A DNA stretch of 64,000 nucleotides from Rufibacter psychrotolerans (GTDB lineage: Bacteria > Bacteroidota > Bacteroidia > Cytophagales > Hymenobacteraceae). The translations under genes and the position numbers were made by a program. The stretch covers positions 186,001 to 250,000 of the forward strand of contig NZ_JAFFJV010000004.1 of NCBI RefSeq assembly GCF_016924645.1, written 5' to 3'. Of the stretch, positions 1-8,547 are shown in pieces. The notes beneath the pieces were generated by a model. The model worked only from the letters and a program-made list of their open reading frames with translations. It did not search any database and was not told the DNA's origin. Each line of letters starts with the position of its first letter. The stretch's first letter is position 1.

Positions 1-375
1 GATTGCTTCGCGAAAGTCAGGGAGTTCGCGCGCTGGGACAAGGGAAATCTGCCGTTGTACTTCCTCCAAAACAGGGAGGCTTTCTATATGGAAGAAGCCC
101 CGGGTTGTCCCTCTTTAACGTTTGATGCGTCGGCGCTAAAGGAAATCAATGAAGCGGGGTTCTATCAGATGCGGCTTTTAGGGCAGCTGTTCTTCCTGGA
201 AGTAACTGACAGCGCCAGGCTCACCCGTGCGGCGTATCTGAGAAAGCAGCTGAAGGAAGGGGCTGGAAAGAGCTCCAGCTTTGGAGAGTTGGTGAGGATG
301 GAACTCATCACTGACCTGGATTTCACGGTAAGAAGCCTCGGTATCAGAACTGAAATTCTTGAACCTGTTCTGTGA
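1..375 (+). CDS. Unknown protein, C-terminal part (5' end outside window)
   Basis: The frame is open from base 1 to a TGA at 373-375 with no stop, so the gene begins upstream of the window; the first internal start-like codon, TTG at 55, is probably not the true start. The visible 124 residues are mixed alpha/beta in character, with no signal peptide, membrane segment or motif that I recognise. It is followed by a 400-bp AT-rich stretch of degenerate repeats. Real but unidentified; a decayed reading frame is the main alternative. Confidence 0.45.
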   Translation, partial: DCFAKVREFARWDKGNLPLYFLQNREAFYMEEAPGCPSLTFDASALKEINEAGFYQMRLLGQLFFLEVTDSARLTRAAYLRKQLKEGAGKSSSFGELVRMELITDLDFTVRSLGIRTEILEPVL

Positions 376-422
376 GGCATTAGCTTGGTCCCCGCTTCGG
401 GTTTTCACCAGCACCCGATATG

Positions 423-460
423 GCGCTTACAATTAGATTGAAGCGCTTACGATTTGATTG
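423..460. repeat. Imperfect 20-bp tandem repeat
   Basis: GCGCTTAC followed by an AT-rich 12-mer occurs twice in a row (423-442 and 443-460, three mismatches). It abuts the palindrome and direct repeats described next and lies in non-coding DNA. Confidence 0.55.
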
Positions 461-480
461 TTGGTGATAACACCAACAAT
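457..480. repeat. Perfect 10-bp hairpin
   Basis: ATTGTTGGTG and CACCAACAAT are perfect inverted repeats around an ATAA loop. There is no following T-tract, so a terminator role is not supported. The right arm is also part of the 31-bp direct repeat. Confidence 0.6.
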
Positions 481-560
481 AGCTATAGGCTAGTTAAGAA
501 ATCCGGCCTTTAGAAACCGAAGAATTACAGTGATAACACCAACAATAGCTATAGGCTAGT
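464..560. repeat. 31-bp direct repeat, two copies
   Basis: An identical 31-mer starting GTGATAACACCAAC and ending ATAGGCTAGT occurs at 464-494 and 530-560, offset by 66 bp. Further short echoes (GGCTAGTGATA, TTTTCACCA) surround it. The 376-776 gap holds nothing else I can identify. Confidence 0.7.
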
Positions 561-776
561 GATAATGGCTAGTGATACTGGATGGTTAGAGTTTTCACCA
601 ACAGGGGCACGTAAAATGGGATTGTTAAGGCTTTTACCAACTATGGATGAGTGCATAAGATAGCTTTGATAGACTTCCCTTGTACATGGCTGAAAAGGTT
701 TCCATGCTATTGATAAAATTTTGCTTGTACAGTTCTACGCTTTGCCCTGGTACATATTTATTTAAAGCCTGACCAA

Positions 777-1298
777 ATGGAGCCTAATCCCCTTATTCTA
801 ACGCTTACCTTGGACCAGGAGGCTGCTGCGTTCTTTACCGCCTTGCGTATCCAGCATTTTCCGCCGGAGCGCAATTACCTGCAGGCGCATTTAACCCTCT
901 TTCATAAGCTACCGGCGCAGGAAGAAAGCATTGGGGAAGTACTGAGCACCCTGAGCCGGACCCTGGCGCCCCTGCCCTTGCAGGTAACGGACCTGATGAG
1001 TTTGGGCCGCGGCGTGGCTTACAGAATTGCCAGCGAGGAGTTACAGCACCTGCACAAAACGCTGCAAGCCCAATGGGGGCCTTTCCTTTCCCCGCAGGAC
1101 AAGCAGAAACTGCGGCCGCACATCACCATCCAGAACAAGGTAGCACCGGCCGTAGCCAAGGAACTGGAGCAAACGCTGCGGCAAACCTTCACTCCCTTCT
1201 CCATCAAGGGCACAGGGTTTACCCTCTGGGAGTACCTGGGCGGTCCGTGGGGGCTTTTACGCGAGTTTCCGTTCACGGCCCAGGAATCTCCAGGCTAA
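777..1298 (+). CDS. 2'-5' RNA ligase (LigT/2H phosphoesterase) family protein
   Basis: This 173-residue protein has the two H-x-T/S motifs of the 2H phosphoesterase superfamily: HLT at residues 38-40 and HIT near residue 115, spaced as in the two-lobed LigT fold. Such enzymes open or transfer 2',3'-cyclic or 2'-5' phosphodiester bonds in RNA; the exact substrate cannot be read from sequence. It is cytosolic with no signal peptide. The ATG at 777 begins MEPNPL and is the only good start. A second 2H protein (ThpR-like) lies at 11751-12302 but is only distantly similar, so they are not recent duplicates. It converges with the Mut7-C gene downstream. Confidence 0.85.
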   Translation: MEPNPLILTLTLDQEAAAFFTALRIQHFPPERNYLQAHLTLFHKLPAQEESIGEVLSTLSRTLAPLPLQVTDLMSLGRGVAYRIASEELQHLHKTLQAQWGPFLSPQDKQKLRPHITIQNKVAPAVAKELEQTLRQTFTPFSIKGTGFTLWEYLGGPWGLLREFPFTAQESPG

Positions 1299-1349
1299 GG
1301 AAATCGGGATGAAGTGATTTGCTTCGCAGAAGTGGGCCACAGCTCAGGA

Positions 1350-2093
1350 CTACAGTTCCAGGCTTTGCAGAAAAAGCTGCATTTTGTCAAAGTGCGAGCC
1401 TTTCCAGTACACCCGCTGGCAGTGGGCGCATTGGTAGAACTCCTCAAAATACTGCTTCGTTTTAGGGGGCAACTGGTCCAGGACCGTCTCTTTAGCCACC
1501 AACCCGATGGGGCCGTTGCAGGCCATGCAGCGGGTGAAGGGGTTGACCTGCTCCCGCAAGCCAAACCGCATCATTACTTCCTGCAGTTGCTCTTCCAGGT
1601 GCTGCGAGCGCAGCCAGTAGCCCGTGACTACCTGTTTGAGTTTGAGCAGGCCCACATTCCGGGTGAGTACCACGCGTTGCTCCCGCGCGGCCAGATCGGC
1701 GAGGGTTTTGTCGTCATAGTGGGTTTCGTAGAGGCTGTCAACCCCCAGTAGCCTGAGGTAGCGCGCCAGTTTGCCCAGGTGCACGTCCAGCACAAAGCGG
1801 ATGGGCCGTGAGGCGGGAACCTGCAGGGGCGGCAAGGCGGAACCGGCCGTTTCGGCCACCACCGGAAACACCTCTACCCGGCTGCCGTCCTGCACCAGGT
1901 CAGAGAAAGTGGCCTCAAGGCCGTTGACCAATAGCCGGCCAATTTCGGGGTGCGGCACGCCCAGGGCTTCTACCACATCCTTCAGGGTGGCCTGAAACTG
2001 GAACGGGTACCGCACCCACTTCTGGCGGCGCGCTTTGGGCAGAAAATCGGTTAAAGGGCCATGAAACAAAAGGTGGGCGTACTGCTGCATCAA
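1350..2093 (-). CDS. Mut7-C RNase domain protein with ubiquitin-like N-terminus
   Basis: This 247-residue protein has three parts. Residues 1-80 form a ubiquitin/MoaD-like beta-grasp domain. Residues about 95-170 match the Mut7-C PIN-fold nuclease (FVLDVHLGKLARYLRLLG, with acidic residues in LD and in the TLADLA and LTRN region). A C-terminal zinc ribbon has C-x2-C pairs in CMACNG and CAHCQ. The architecture is the standard bacterial Mut7-C fusion, inferred to cleave RNA. It is cytosolic. Its only near neighbour is the convergent LigT gene, making a small RNA-metabolism pair. I see no obvious ribosome-binding site, as is usual in Bacteroidota. Confidence 0.85.
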   Translation of the reverse strand: MMQQYAHLLFHGPLTDFLPKARRQKWVRYPFQFQATLKDVVEALGVPHPEIGRLLVNGLEATFSDLVQDGSRVEVFPVVAETAGSALPPLQVPASRPIRFVLDVHLGKLARYLRLLGVDSLYETHYDDKTLADLAAREQRVVLTRNVGLLKLKQVVTGYWLRSQHLEEQLQEVMMRFGLREQVNPFTRCMACNGPIGLVAKETVLDQLPPKTKQYFEEFYQCAHCQRVYWKGSHFDKMQLFLQSLEL

Positions 2094-2191
2094 ATTAGTA
2101 GGCGTAAAAGCTACCGTATAGAGGGTTTAAGGGCGAACGAGGGCCGAAAGACTTCCCTCATTGCACTTACTAAACAGTATTTGGCCCGCCC

Positions 2192-3841
2192 TTATTGCTT
2201 GCGCAGGAGGTGCTGCAGGTTACCGGCCCTGAACCAGCGGTAGCCGTAGGCCTCCAGCATGATGTGGTGGCAACCCTGGGCATCGGCCTCGCTCTCCTTC
2301 ATGGCCAGCAGGTCAATGATCTTCTCCTCGGCGGTCTGCTCCAGCGAGAGTTTCACCTCCACGGCTTTTTCATCCAGGTTATGGACAATGAGCAGCGAAC
2401 TGCCTTTCCAGCAATAGTGCATGATCAGGACAGAGGGCAAGGCCGAGGGCAGTATCTGCCAGTCGCCCCAGCCAATCTCGGGGCACTCCTGCCGCAGCCG
2501 GATGAGGGCAGTCATCCAGTTGAGGAGCGAGTCTGGGGTGCGGCGCTGCTGCTCCACGTTCACGTACTGGTAGGCGTACGGCCCCTGGTCAATGACGGGG
2601 TGCACCAGCGTTTCGGCGCTGGAAAAGCCCGCCTGCCGGTTCGCCGTCCATTGCATGGGCGTACGCACGGCTTCGCGTTCGGGCAGGTCCAGGTTCTCGC
2701 CCATGCCAATCTCATCGCCGTACCGGATCACAGGCGTACCGGGCAACGAGAACATGAGGCTGTAGGCCAGTTCCAGCTGCTGCCGGTTGCCCAGCATGGA
2801 AGGCAGGCGCCGCCGGATGCCCCGCTCATACAGCTGCATGTTTGCCTCTGGCCCGAAGCGGGCAAACACTTTCTGGCGCTCTTCCTCGGTTAACCGGCCC
2901 AGGTCCAGCTCATCATGGTTGCGCAGGAACATGGCCCACTGCGAAGTGGGGTACTGGATGCGGGTGGCTTCCAGGGCCTCTGCCAGCTTCTGGGTCTCGC
3001 CGGTGGCCAGTGCGTAGAACAGGTATTGGTTCACGTAGAAGTTGAACATGAGGTGGATGCCCTCGCCGGTCTGACCAAAGTACGGCTGGGTTTCCTGGGG
3101 CAGCACGTTCGCCTCGCCCAGCATAATGGCATCGCCGCGGCGCCACTGCAAAAAACGGCGCATGTCTTCCAGAATGCCGTAGCGCTGCTCCTTCTTTTTG
3201 TCGCCGGGCTGCTGGGTCTCAATCACGAAGGGCACGGCATCTACCCTGAACCCCGCCACCCCCAGCGCCAGCCAGTAGCCCATGATGCGGTTGATCTCCT
3301 TCCTTACCTCGGGGTGGTCCATGTTCAGGTCGGGCTGGTGGGCGTAGAACCGGTGGAAGTAGTAGGCTTTGGCCTGCTTGTCGTAGGTCCAGGTGGCTTT
3401 CTGCACGCCGGGGAACACCATGCCCTCGTCCCAGTCAGAGGGCTTCTTCTTGGACCACACGTACCAGTCATAGTACGGCGAAGCGGGGCCGGTGCGCGCG
3501 CTCTGGAACCAGGGGTGCTGGTCTGAGGTATGGTTCACCACCAGGTCAATGATCACCTTGATGCCGCGCTTGTTGGCCATGTGCATGAACTCCACAAAGG
3601 TACCGCTGGAGCCGTGGCGCGGGTCTACCCCGTAGAAGTCCTTGATGTCATAGCCGTTGTCTTTGTTGGGGGTAGGCTGAAACGGGGCCAGCCAGACGGT
3701 GTCCACGCCCATGGCGTGCAGGTAGTCCAGCCGCTGGGTAAGCCCTTCAAAATCGCCTACGCCGTCGCCGTTCAGGTCCATAAACGTTTCCAGGTCCAGG
3801 GAATAGATGACGGCATTCTTGTACCAGAGTTCTTCAGTCAT
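2192..3841 (-). CDS. Alpha-amylase family enzyme, trehalose-synthase-like (GH13)
   Basis: This 549-residue GH13 enzyme is closest in motif order to trehalose synthase (maltose alpha-D-glucosyltransferase). It opens with WYKNAVIYSLDLETF and a GDGVGDFEGL calcium-loop region. It has region I DLVVNHTSDQHPWF, the nucleophile Asp201 in GFRVDAVP, the general acid Glu243 in MLGEAN and the third acid Asp310 in LRNHDEL, then IRRRL, YGDEIGMG and RTPMQW. Expected reaction: maltose to trehalose interconversion in the cytosol. The open frame extends 63 codons upstream, but that stretch contains a family A palindrome (3976-4013) and no homologous residues, so I start at the ATG before TEELWYKN. A related GH13 glucosidase specificity is possible. 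Confidence 0.85.
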   Translation of the reverse strand: MTEELWYKNAVIYSLDLETFMDLNGDGVGDFEGLTQRLDYLHAMGVDTVWLAPFQPTPNKDNGYDIKDFYGVDPRHGSSGTFVEFMHMANKRGIKVIIDLVVNHTSDQHPWFQSARTGPASPYYDWYVWSKKKPSDWDEGMVFPGVQKATWTYDKQAKAYYFHRFYAHQPDLNMDHPEVRKEINRIMGYWLALGVAGFRVDAVPFVIETQQPGDKKKEQRYGILEDMRRFLQWRRGDAIMLGEANVLPQETQPYFGQTGEGIHLMFNFYVNQYLFYALATGETQKLAEALEATRIQYPTSQWAMFLRNHDELDLGRLTEEERQKVFARFGPEANMQLYERGIRRRLPSMLGNRQQLELAYSLMFSLPGTPVIRYGDEIGMGENLDLPEREAVRTPMQWTANRQAGFSSAETLVHPVIDQGPYAYQYVNVEQQRRTPDSLLNWMTALIRLRQECPEIGWGDWQILPSALPSVLIMHYCWKGSSLLIVHNLDEKAVEVKLSLEQTAEEKIIDLLAMKESEADAQGCHHIMLEAYGYRWFRAGNLQHLLRKQ

Positions 3842-3975
3842 GGGGCTCTTAGCAGTAAAGGGCGTGGGGAGTCTCTCTCCCGGCCAGGTAAGCAATACGG
3901 ACCAGCCCGGTTCTGGATACAGACCAGCCCCAATTACCGGCAAGAACCCGAAGGCCCGGCTGCTACAGCCAGCCC

Positions 3976-4013
3976 GGTTTTGGGGGTGTTTTAAGGAAAA
4001 GAGGGCGAAAACA
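3976..4013. repeat. Family A interspersed palindrome, copy 1
   Basis: GGTTTTGGGGG and CGAAAACA arms flank a TTTTAAGGAAAA centre. It lies between the divergent TreS-like gene and the aldo/keto reductase, and falls inside the spurious 5' extension of the TreS frame. Confidence 0.7.
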
Positions 4014-4084
4014 GTAAAGGCGGCGGGCACAACTTCTTTGCCCTAAACGGGTACAAGTCTAGAAGGATAAACCAACCCAACCTT

Positions 4085-4960
4085 ATGGCAGACACACCTA
4101 AAACATTCCATCCTACCTTCAGCATTGGCGGCGACCTCACCGTGAACCGCATGGGTTACGGGGCCATGCGCATCACGGGCGAAGGCATCTGGGGCCCGCC
4201 CCAGGACCGGGCCGAAGCCATCAGGGTGCTGCAGCGTACCGTAGAGCTGGGCATCAACTTCATTGACACCGCCGACTCGTACGGCCCCCATGTCTCAGAG
4301 GAACTCATCGCCGAGGCGCTGTACCCCTACCCCCCGGAACTGGTCATCGGGACCAAGGGCGGCTTGCTGCGCACCGGCCCCAACCAGTGGCCCATCAACG
4401 CCAGACCAGACCACCTCAAACAAGCCCTGGAAGGCAGCCTGGAACGCCTGAAACTGGACCGCATAGACCTGTACCAGCTGCACCGCGTAGACCCCGAGGT
4501 TCCGTTTGAGCAGACGCTGGAGTTTCTGCAAGACGCCCAGGAACAGGGCCTGATCAGGCACATCGGGCTTTCTGAGGTGACCATTGAGCAGATCCAGCTG
4601 GCCCAGAAATACGTGGAGATCGTATCAGTGCAGAACATGTACAGCTTTGACAACCGCAAGTGGGAGGCTGAGCTCATGTACTGCGAAGACAACGCCATGG
4701 CCTTTATCCCGTGGTACCCGCTGGGCGGCGGCAACATGCAGGCCCAGGAAACCATTCAGCAGATTGCCCAGAAGTACGGCGCCACTCCCCACCAGATGGC
4801 CCTCAGCTGGCTGCTGCACCGGTCGCCCTGCATCCTGCTCATTCCGGGCACCTCCAAAGTGAAGCACCTGGAAGAAAACTACCAGGCCGCCGCCATCCCC
4901 CTTTCTGACGATGATTACGAAGCCCTGAACCAGGTGGGCGCCAACACTTTCGTCAGCTAA
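4085..4960 (+). CDS. Aldo/keto reductase family oxidoreductase
   Basis: This 291-residue cytosolic NADPH-dependent reductase has the AKR catalytic tetrad: Asp61 and Tyr66 (IDTADSYG), Lys91 (GTKGG) and His133 (QLHRVD). The C-terminal IPGTSKVKHLEEN segment is the cofactor phosphate-binding region. Overall it resembles the YdbC-like group, which reduces aldehydes or pyridoxal; the substrate is not determinable here. Single gene with its own promoter region shared with the divergent TreS-like gene. The ATG at 4085 gives the standard N-terminus and is followed by a bidirectional terminator shared with msrA. Confidence 0.9.
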   Translation: MADTPKTFHPTFSIGGDLTVNRMGYGAMRITGEGIWGPPQDRAEAIRVLQRTVELGINFIDTADSYGPHVSEELIAEALYPYPPELVIGTKGGLLRTGPNQWPINARPDHLKQALEGSLERLKLDRIDLYQLHRVDPEVPFEQTLEFLQDAQEQGLIRHIGLSEVTIEQIQLAQKYVEIVSVQNMYSFDNRKWEAELMYCEDNAMAFIPWYPLGGGNMQAQETIQQIAQKYGATPHQMALSWLLHRSPCILLIPGTSKVKHLEENYQAAAIPLSDDDYEALNQVGANTFVS

Positions 4961-5108
4961 GCCCGGGCCGCGTTTGGTTAGAACGAGCAATTTACATGTA
5001 TGCCGATATTGAGGTGTTTTCAGAGAATCAGGGCCAAACCAGGCTTGCAGCAGAGTTCAAATCTGACGTTCGGCTTCAGGCCTACTTCTTCCCCTCACTG
5101 AAAGCTGT

Positions 5109-5144
5109 ATTAGAGCTGTTTTCAGGAAAAAGGCTCCAAAATAG
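5109..5144. repeat. Family A interspersed palindrome, copy 2
   Basis: TTAGAGCTGTTTTC and the GAAAAAGGCTCCAAAAT arm form a near-complete hairpin. It lies 150 bp beyond the aldo/keto reductase stop, just before the terminator. Confidence 0.75.
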
Positions 5145-5165
5145 CCACCAACAGGAACTGGAACT

Positions 5166-5205
5166 AACCAAAAGAGGAGCCTTATATGGGGCTCCTCTTT
5201 TGGTT
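5166..5205. terminator. Bidirectional rho-independent terminator
   Basis: A perfect 16-bp stem (AACCAAAAGAGGAGCC against its complement) around an 8-base loop, with A/T-rich tails on both sides. It sits between the convergent aldo/keto reductase and msrA genes and ends 5 bp from the msrA stop, so it serves both. Confidence 0.85.
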
Positions 5206-5210
5206 ATAAG

Positions 5211-5762
5211 TTAGGACTTCTGCCAGTGGCGTTCCAAGAATCCGGCCCGGCCGGAGCCCACATAGTACCGGTTGTAGTGGCTGGGATTCTTCTTGTAGTA
5301 ATCCTGGTGGTAGGTTTCGGCGGGATAGAACGGGGCCGCGGGCAGGATGGGCGTCACGATGGGCGTCTCAAACGGGCCGCTCTGCTGGAGCTGATTCTTT
5401 GATTGCTGCGCCTGTTCTTTTTGCTGCTCAGAGTGGTAGAAAATGGCGGTGCGGTAAGAGGAACCCCGATCCCCGAACTGGCCGCCGGCATCGGTGGGGT
5501 CGATGGCCTGCCAGAAGATTTCCAGCAGCTGGGGGTACGAGATTACCTGAGGGTCAAACGTGACCTGCACCGCCTCATAGTGGCCGGTGGTCTCTGAGCA
5601 GACCTGTTCATAGGTGGGATTGGGCACGTGCCCCCCCGTGTATCCCGACACCACTTCTATCACTCCCTCGTACTTGTGGAAGGGTTTTACCATGCACCAA
5701 AAACAGCCGCCGGCAAAGGTGGCCTTCTCGTACTTCTGTTCTGTGTTAGACGTCTCTTCCAT
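5211..5762 (-). CDS. msrA: Peptide-methionine (S)-S-oxide reductase MsrA
   Basis: This 183-residue enzyme repairs oxidised methionine. The signature AGGCFWC places the catalytic cysteine at residue 20. [28 protein letters not shown] is the second family block, and [18 protein letters not shown] is the third; YHQDYY holds the aromatic substrate-binding residues. Length is typical for MsrA alone; no MsrB is fused or adjacent. No signal peptide, so cytosolic. The variant GCFWC followed by MVKPF is common in one MsrA subclass. The ATG at 5762 is well placed, 17 residues before the catalytic motif. Transcription ends at the shared bidirectional terminator. Confidence 0.95.
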   Translation of the reverse strand: MEETSNTEQKYEKATFAGGCFWCMVKPFHKYEGVIEVVSGYTGGHVPNPTYEQVCSETTGHYEAVQVTFDPQVISYPQLLEIFWQAIDPTDAGGQFGDRGSSYRTAIFYHSEQQKEQAQQSKNQLQQSGPFETPIVTPILPAAPFYPAETYHQDYYKKNPSHYNRYYVGSGRAGFLERHWQKS

Positions 5763-5925
5763 TGTACCAGGATCAAGCGTTGAAACTCATGCTCAGTATA
5801 AACTCTATTTGCCGGGTTTTGTTACAGCCCAGCCCTCTACCCGGGACCGAATCCTCTTTCCGTTAGAAAAGCCGATAGGAAATTTCTACCACCCCTGAGG
5901 ATAGTAAATGGCTTCCCTCCCGCGC

Positions 5926-7779
5926 TTACTCGCTCTGTACGGCCGCCACTTTCTCTTTGGGCGACATGGCCTGGTACACAGCATCCAGAATGCGCTGGCG
6001 GGTCCGGAGCGAGATCAGCTTGTTAGACACCTTGGGGTGCACCCGGTTAGACAGGAAAACGTACACCAACTGGTTTCTGGGGTCTACCCACACGCAGGTG
6101 CCGGTATAGCCGGTATGGCCGTAGGTGTCCGGTGAGGCCAGCTTGGCCGGGTAGCCCAAGGCACTGTCAGAATCCCAGCGGTCAAAGCCCAGGCCTCTCC
6201 TGCTTACCCCCGATTGCTTGGCGGTAAACAGCTTCACGGTCTGCGGCTGCAGGTACCGGGCATCGCCGTAGGTGCCCCCGTTCAACATCATCTGGTACAG
6301 GATGGCCAGGTCATTGGCCGTGGCGAACAACCCTGCATGCCCCGACACGCCGCCCAGGCGGGCCGCGCCCCCGTCATGCACGTAGCCCCGCAGCAGAGAT
6401 TTCCGGAAGGAGTTGTCTACCTCGGTGGGCACAATGCGGCTCTGCGGGAAACGGTTCAGGGGTAGGTAGCCGGCGGTTTGCATGCCCAGGGGTTGGTAAA
6501 ACCGTTGGGCCACAAACGTGTCCAGGGAAACAGCGGCCTGCCGCTCCACGGCCTCCTTCAGGTAATACATGCCCACGTCGGCGTACACGTACTTGTCTTT
6601 GGGACTCATTTTGGCGTTGAGCATGCGGGGCCAGACCACCTCCTGGAAATAGTCGTTGCGCACAAAAGCGCTGTCCCCGGCTTTTACCGTGTATTTTTCG
6701 GTGGGCACGGGACTTACATCCTGCGGCTGCAGCGGCAGGTGTACCCCCGCCGGCAAACCCGACTGGTGCAACAACAGGTCTTTGATCTTGATGCCGGCTT
6801 TGTTGGTACCCCGGGCTGAGGGCACGTAGTAGGCGTAGGTAGAGTCCAGGGCCAGTTTCTGCTGGTCATACAGGTTCATGACCGCCATGGTAGTTGCCGA
6901 GACCTTGGTCACCGAGGCCACGTCAAAAATGTCGTTGAGCTGGGTAGGCTGGGTTTTGTCGTAGGTGTGGGAGCCGTAGGCTTTGTTGAAAATCACCTTG
7001 CCGTTCTTGGCCACCAGCACCACCGCGCCCGGGGTAGCCTGCTGCTGAATGGCCTCGGTCACCAGCTGGTCAATGGATTGCTCCAGCACCTGGCTCTTCA
7101 GGCCCACCTCCTCGGGCACCGTGTACTTGAGCCGGATAACAGGGGTGGTATAACCGCTCCCCTTGGGGTACCGGGCAGAATAGGTTCTGGCAAGCCGCGC
7201 AGTGGCGGGCACGCCCCCAAACACCAGCTGGGCAGCGTAATCAGCCGTAACTGCCGTGGCTTTCTCTGACCAGATCATGGGCGCGGTGAGGGCATCGGCG
7301 GAAGCCAGGTGCACCGCAGGGCCAAACACGGCCAGCACCAGCTGCTTCTGCCCCTGCAGGGTAGTCAGGAGTTCCAGGGTTTTAGGGTCTTTCAGACGGG
7401 CGGCCTCCACCTGCACCAGCACGGTTTGGTACGGGGCCAGGTCCTGGAGCAAGGCGGTGTAGGTGCCGGTTTGTCCGTACGCCGCGCCCGGGAAGGCCGT
7501 CACGGCGGTGTATTTGTTCAGGAGGCTGTCAAACTGGGCGGCGTGCGTTACCCCCAACGAGACACTGGCGATCTTCTGCTCCAGGTCTTTCAGGGGCACC
7601 AGGCCCGACTGGTTGTTCAGGACCACCACTGAGGCAGCGGCCTCCTGGTGCTGGTCCAGCCAGGTTTTGTTTTGCTTGCTTTCGTTTTTCTGGGCGTAGG
7701 TGCTGCAGGACGGGGCCGTAGCCACCAGGAGCAGCAGGCATACCTGCGCCATCTTTTTTTTCAATACCGAAGGACTCAT
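5926..7779 (-). CDS. Exported beta-lactamase-family serine hydrolase with orphan GH3 C-domain
   Basis: This 617-residue protein begins with a signal sequence (MAQVCLLLLVATAPSCSTYAQ; the SC could also be a lipobox). Residues about 40-215 resemble the C-terminal domain of GH3 beta-N-acetylglucosaminidases (VVVLNNQSGLVPLKDL, KIASVSLG). From about residue 225 there is a class C beta-lactamase/DD-peptidase domain with SVTK near 288-291, a YAD variant of the Y-x-N motif, and GHTGYTGT near 553. Many Bacteroidota carry GH3 barrel + GH3-C + serine hydrolase in one chain; here the catalytic barrel is missing and no barrel lies upstream. It probably acts on muropeptides or esters in the envelope. I start at MSPSVLKKK; a start 33 bp upstream is possible. 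Confidence 0.8.
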   Translation of the reverse strand: MSPSVLKKKMAQVCLLLLVATAPSCSTYAQKNESKQNKTWLDQHQEAAASVVVLNNQSGLVPLKDLEQKIASVSLGVTHAAQFDSLLNKYTAVTAFPGAAYGQTGTYTALLQDLAPYQTVLVQVEAARLKDPKTLELLTTLQGQKQLVLAVFGPAVHLASADALTAPMIWSEKATAVTADYAAQLVFGGVPATARLARTYSARYPKGSGYTTPVIRLKYTVPEEVGLKSQVLEQSIDQLVTEAIQQQATPGAVVLVAKNGKVIFNKAYGSHTYDKTQPTQLNDIFDVASVTKVSATTMAVMNLYDQQKLALDSTYAYYVPSARGTNKAGIKIKDLLLHQSGLPAGVHLPLQPQDVSPVPTEKYTVKAGDSAFVRNDYFQEVVWPRMLNAKMSPKDKYVYADVGMYYLKEAVERQAAVSLDTFVAQRFYQPLGMQTAGYLPLNRFPQSRIVPTEVDNSFRKSLLRGYVHDGGAARLGGVSGHAGLFATANDLAILYQMMLNGGTYGDARYLQPQTVKLFTAKQSGVSRRGLGFDRWDSDSALGYPAKLASPDTYGHTGYTGTCVWVDPRNQLVYVFLSNRVHPKVSNKLISLRTRQRILDAVYQAMSPKEKVAAVQSE

Positions 7780-8027
7780 GTTGTAAAGCGGGGCGATTGG
7801 GAACGTACACATAACGGGAAACCTCTTGCGGGGAGCCGCGCGGGGCGCTTCCCTTTCCCTTTAAACATGAAGGTAGGCAAAAAAAGTTTGGGAGAGTAGC
7901 CCCAGCCCGGCGCTGCCCCCCGGAAAACCACTTGCCCAAGGTAGAATTCAAGGCGGTTCCCGGGCCATGGGGTGCGTTCCTTCGGTGGTTTTTTCGTATG
8001 TAGAAAAGCAGACAAACAAATACTTGT

Positions 8028-8510
8028 ATGGCACTAACAACCTCTACCACCAAGCAGAAAGCGCTGGCTTTAGGCGCCATTGCCGGCCTGCGCGCCGTCA
8101 CCGCGCCCGCGCTGGTCACCGACCATTTCAGCAAATCGCCCACTATTTTCCTGCAGGGCACCCCGCTGCAGCCGCTGCAGAACCCCACCCTGGCCACGGT
8201 CCTGAAAATCCTGGCCCTGGCCGAGCTGATTGGCGACAAACTACCCCACATGCCCAACCGCATTGCGCCCCTGCAGCTGGTGCCCCGGGCCGTGTCTGGC
8301 GCAGTGGTGGGTGCCACCCTGGCCGAGGCCGAAGGCGAAAGCCGGGTCACGGGAGCCCTGCTGGGGCTGGTGGGAGCCCTCACCGCCGCCTACGCCTTCT
8401 TTTTTGCACGGCAGAAGCTGGGCCAACTCACCGGCCTGCCCGACTCTCTTTTCGCCCTCCTGGAAGATGCCCTGGCCCTGAAAGGGGGAGCCGCCGTTTT
8501 AAGGCAGTAA
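8028..8510 (+). CDS. DUF4126 membrane protein
   Basis: This 160-residue protein has four to five hydrophobic segments rich in Ala, Gly and Leu (ALALGAIAGLRAVTAPAL, LVPRAVSGAVVGATLAEAEG, TGALLGLVGALTAAYAFFFAR). The opening GAIAGLRAVTAPA and the RAVSGAVVGA block are typical of DUF4126. Function is unknown; an inner-membrane location is expected. The ATG at 8028 follows an AT-rich leader. A family A palindrome overlaps the last codons and stop, so the terminal residues AAVLRQ are partly encoded by repeat sequence. Confidence 0.8.
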   Translation: MALTTSTTKQKALALGAIAGLRAVTAPALVTDHFSKSPTIFLQGTPLQPLQNPTLATVLKILALAELIGDKLPHMPNRIAPLQLVPRAVSGAVVGATLAEAEGESRVTGALLGLVGALTAAYAFFFARQKLGQLTGLPDSLFALLEDALALKGGAAVLRQ

Positions 8511-8533
8511 TCCCTAAAACAGGGCCAAAACGG
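8494..8533. repeat. Family A palindrome, copy overlapping a stop codon
   Basis: CCGTTTTAAGGC and GGGCCAAAACGG arms. The left arm encodes the last five residues and stop of the DUF4126 gene; the right arm lies between it and the convergent MBL gene. Confidence 0.75.
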
Positions 8534-8547
8534 TGGCCTGGGACGGC

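Noticed and set aside
4996..5214. 72-residue frame between the reductase and msrA
   Set aside because: It is made of a family A palindrome and the bidirectional terminator.
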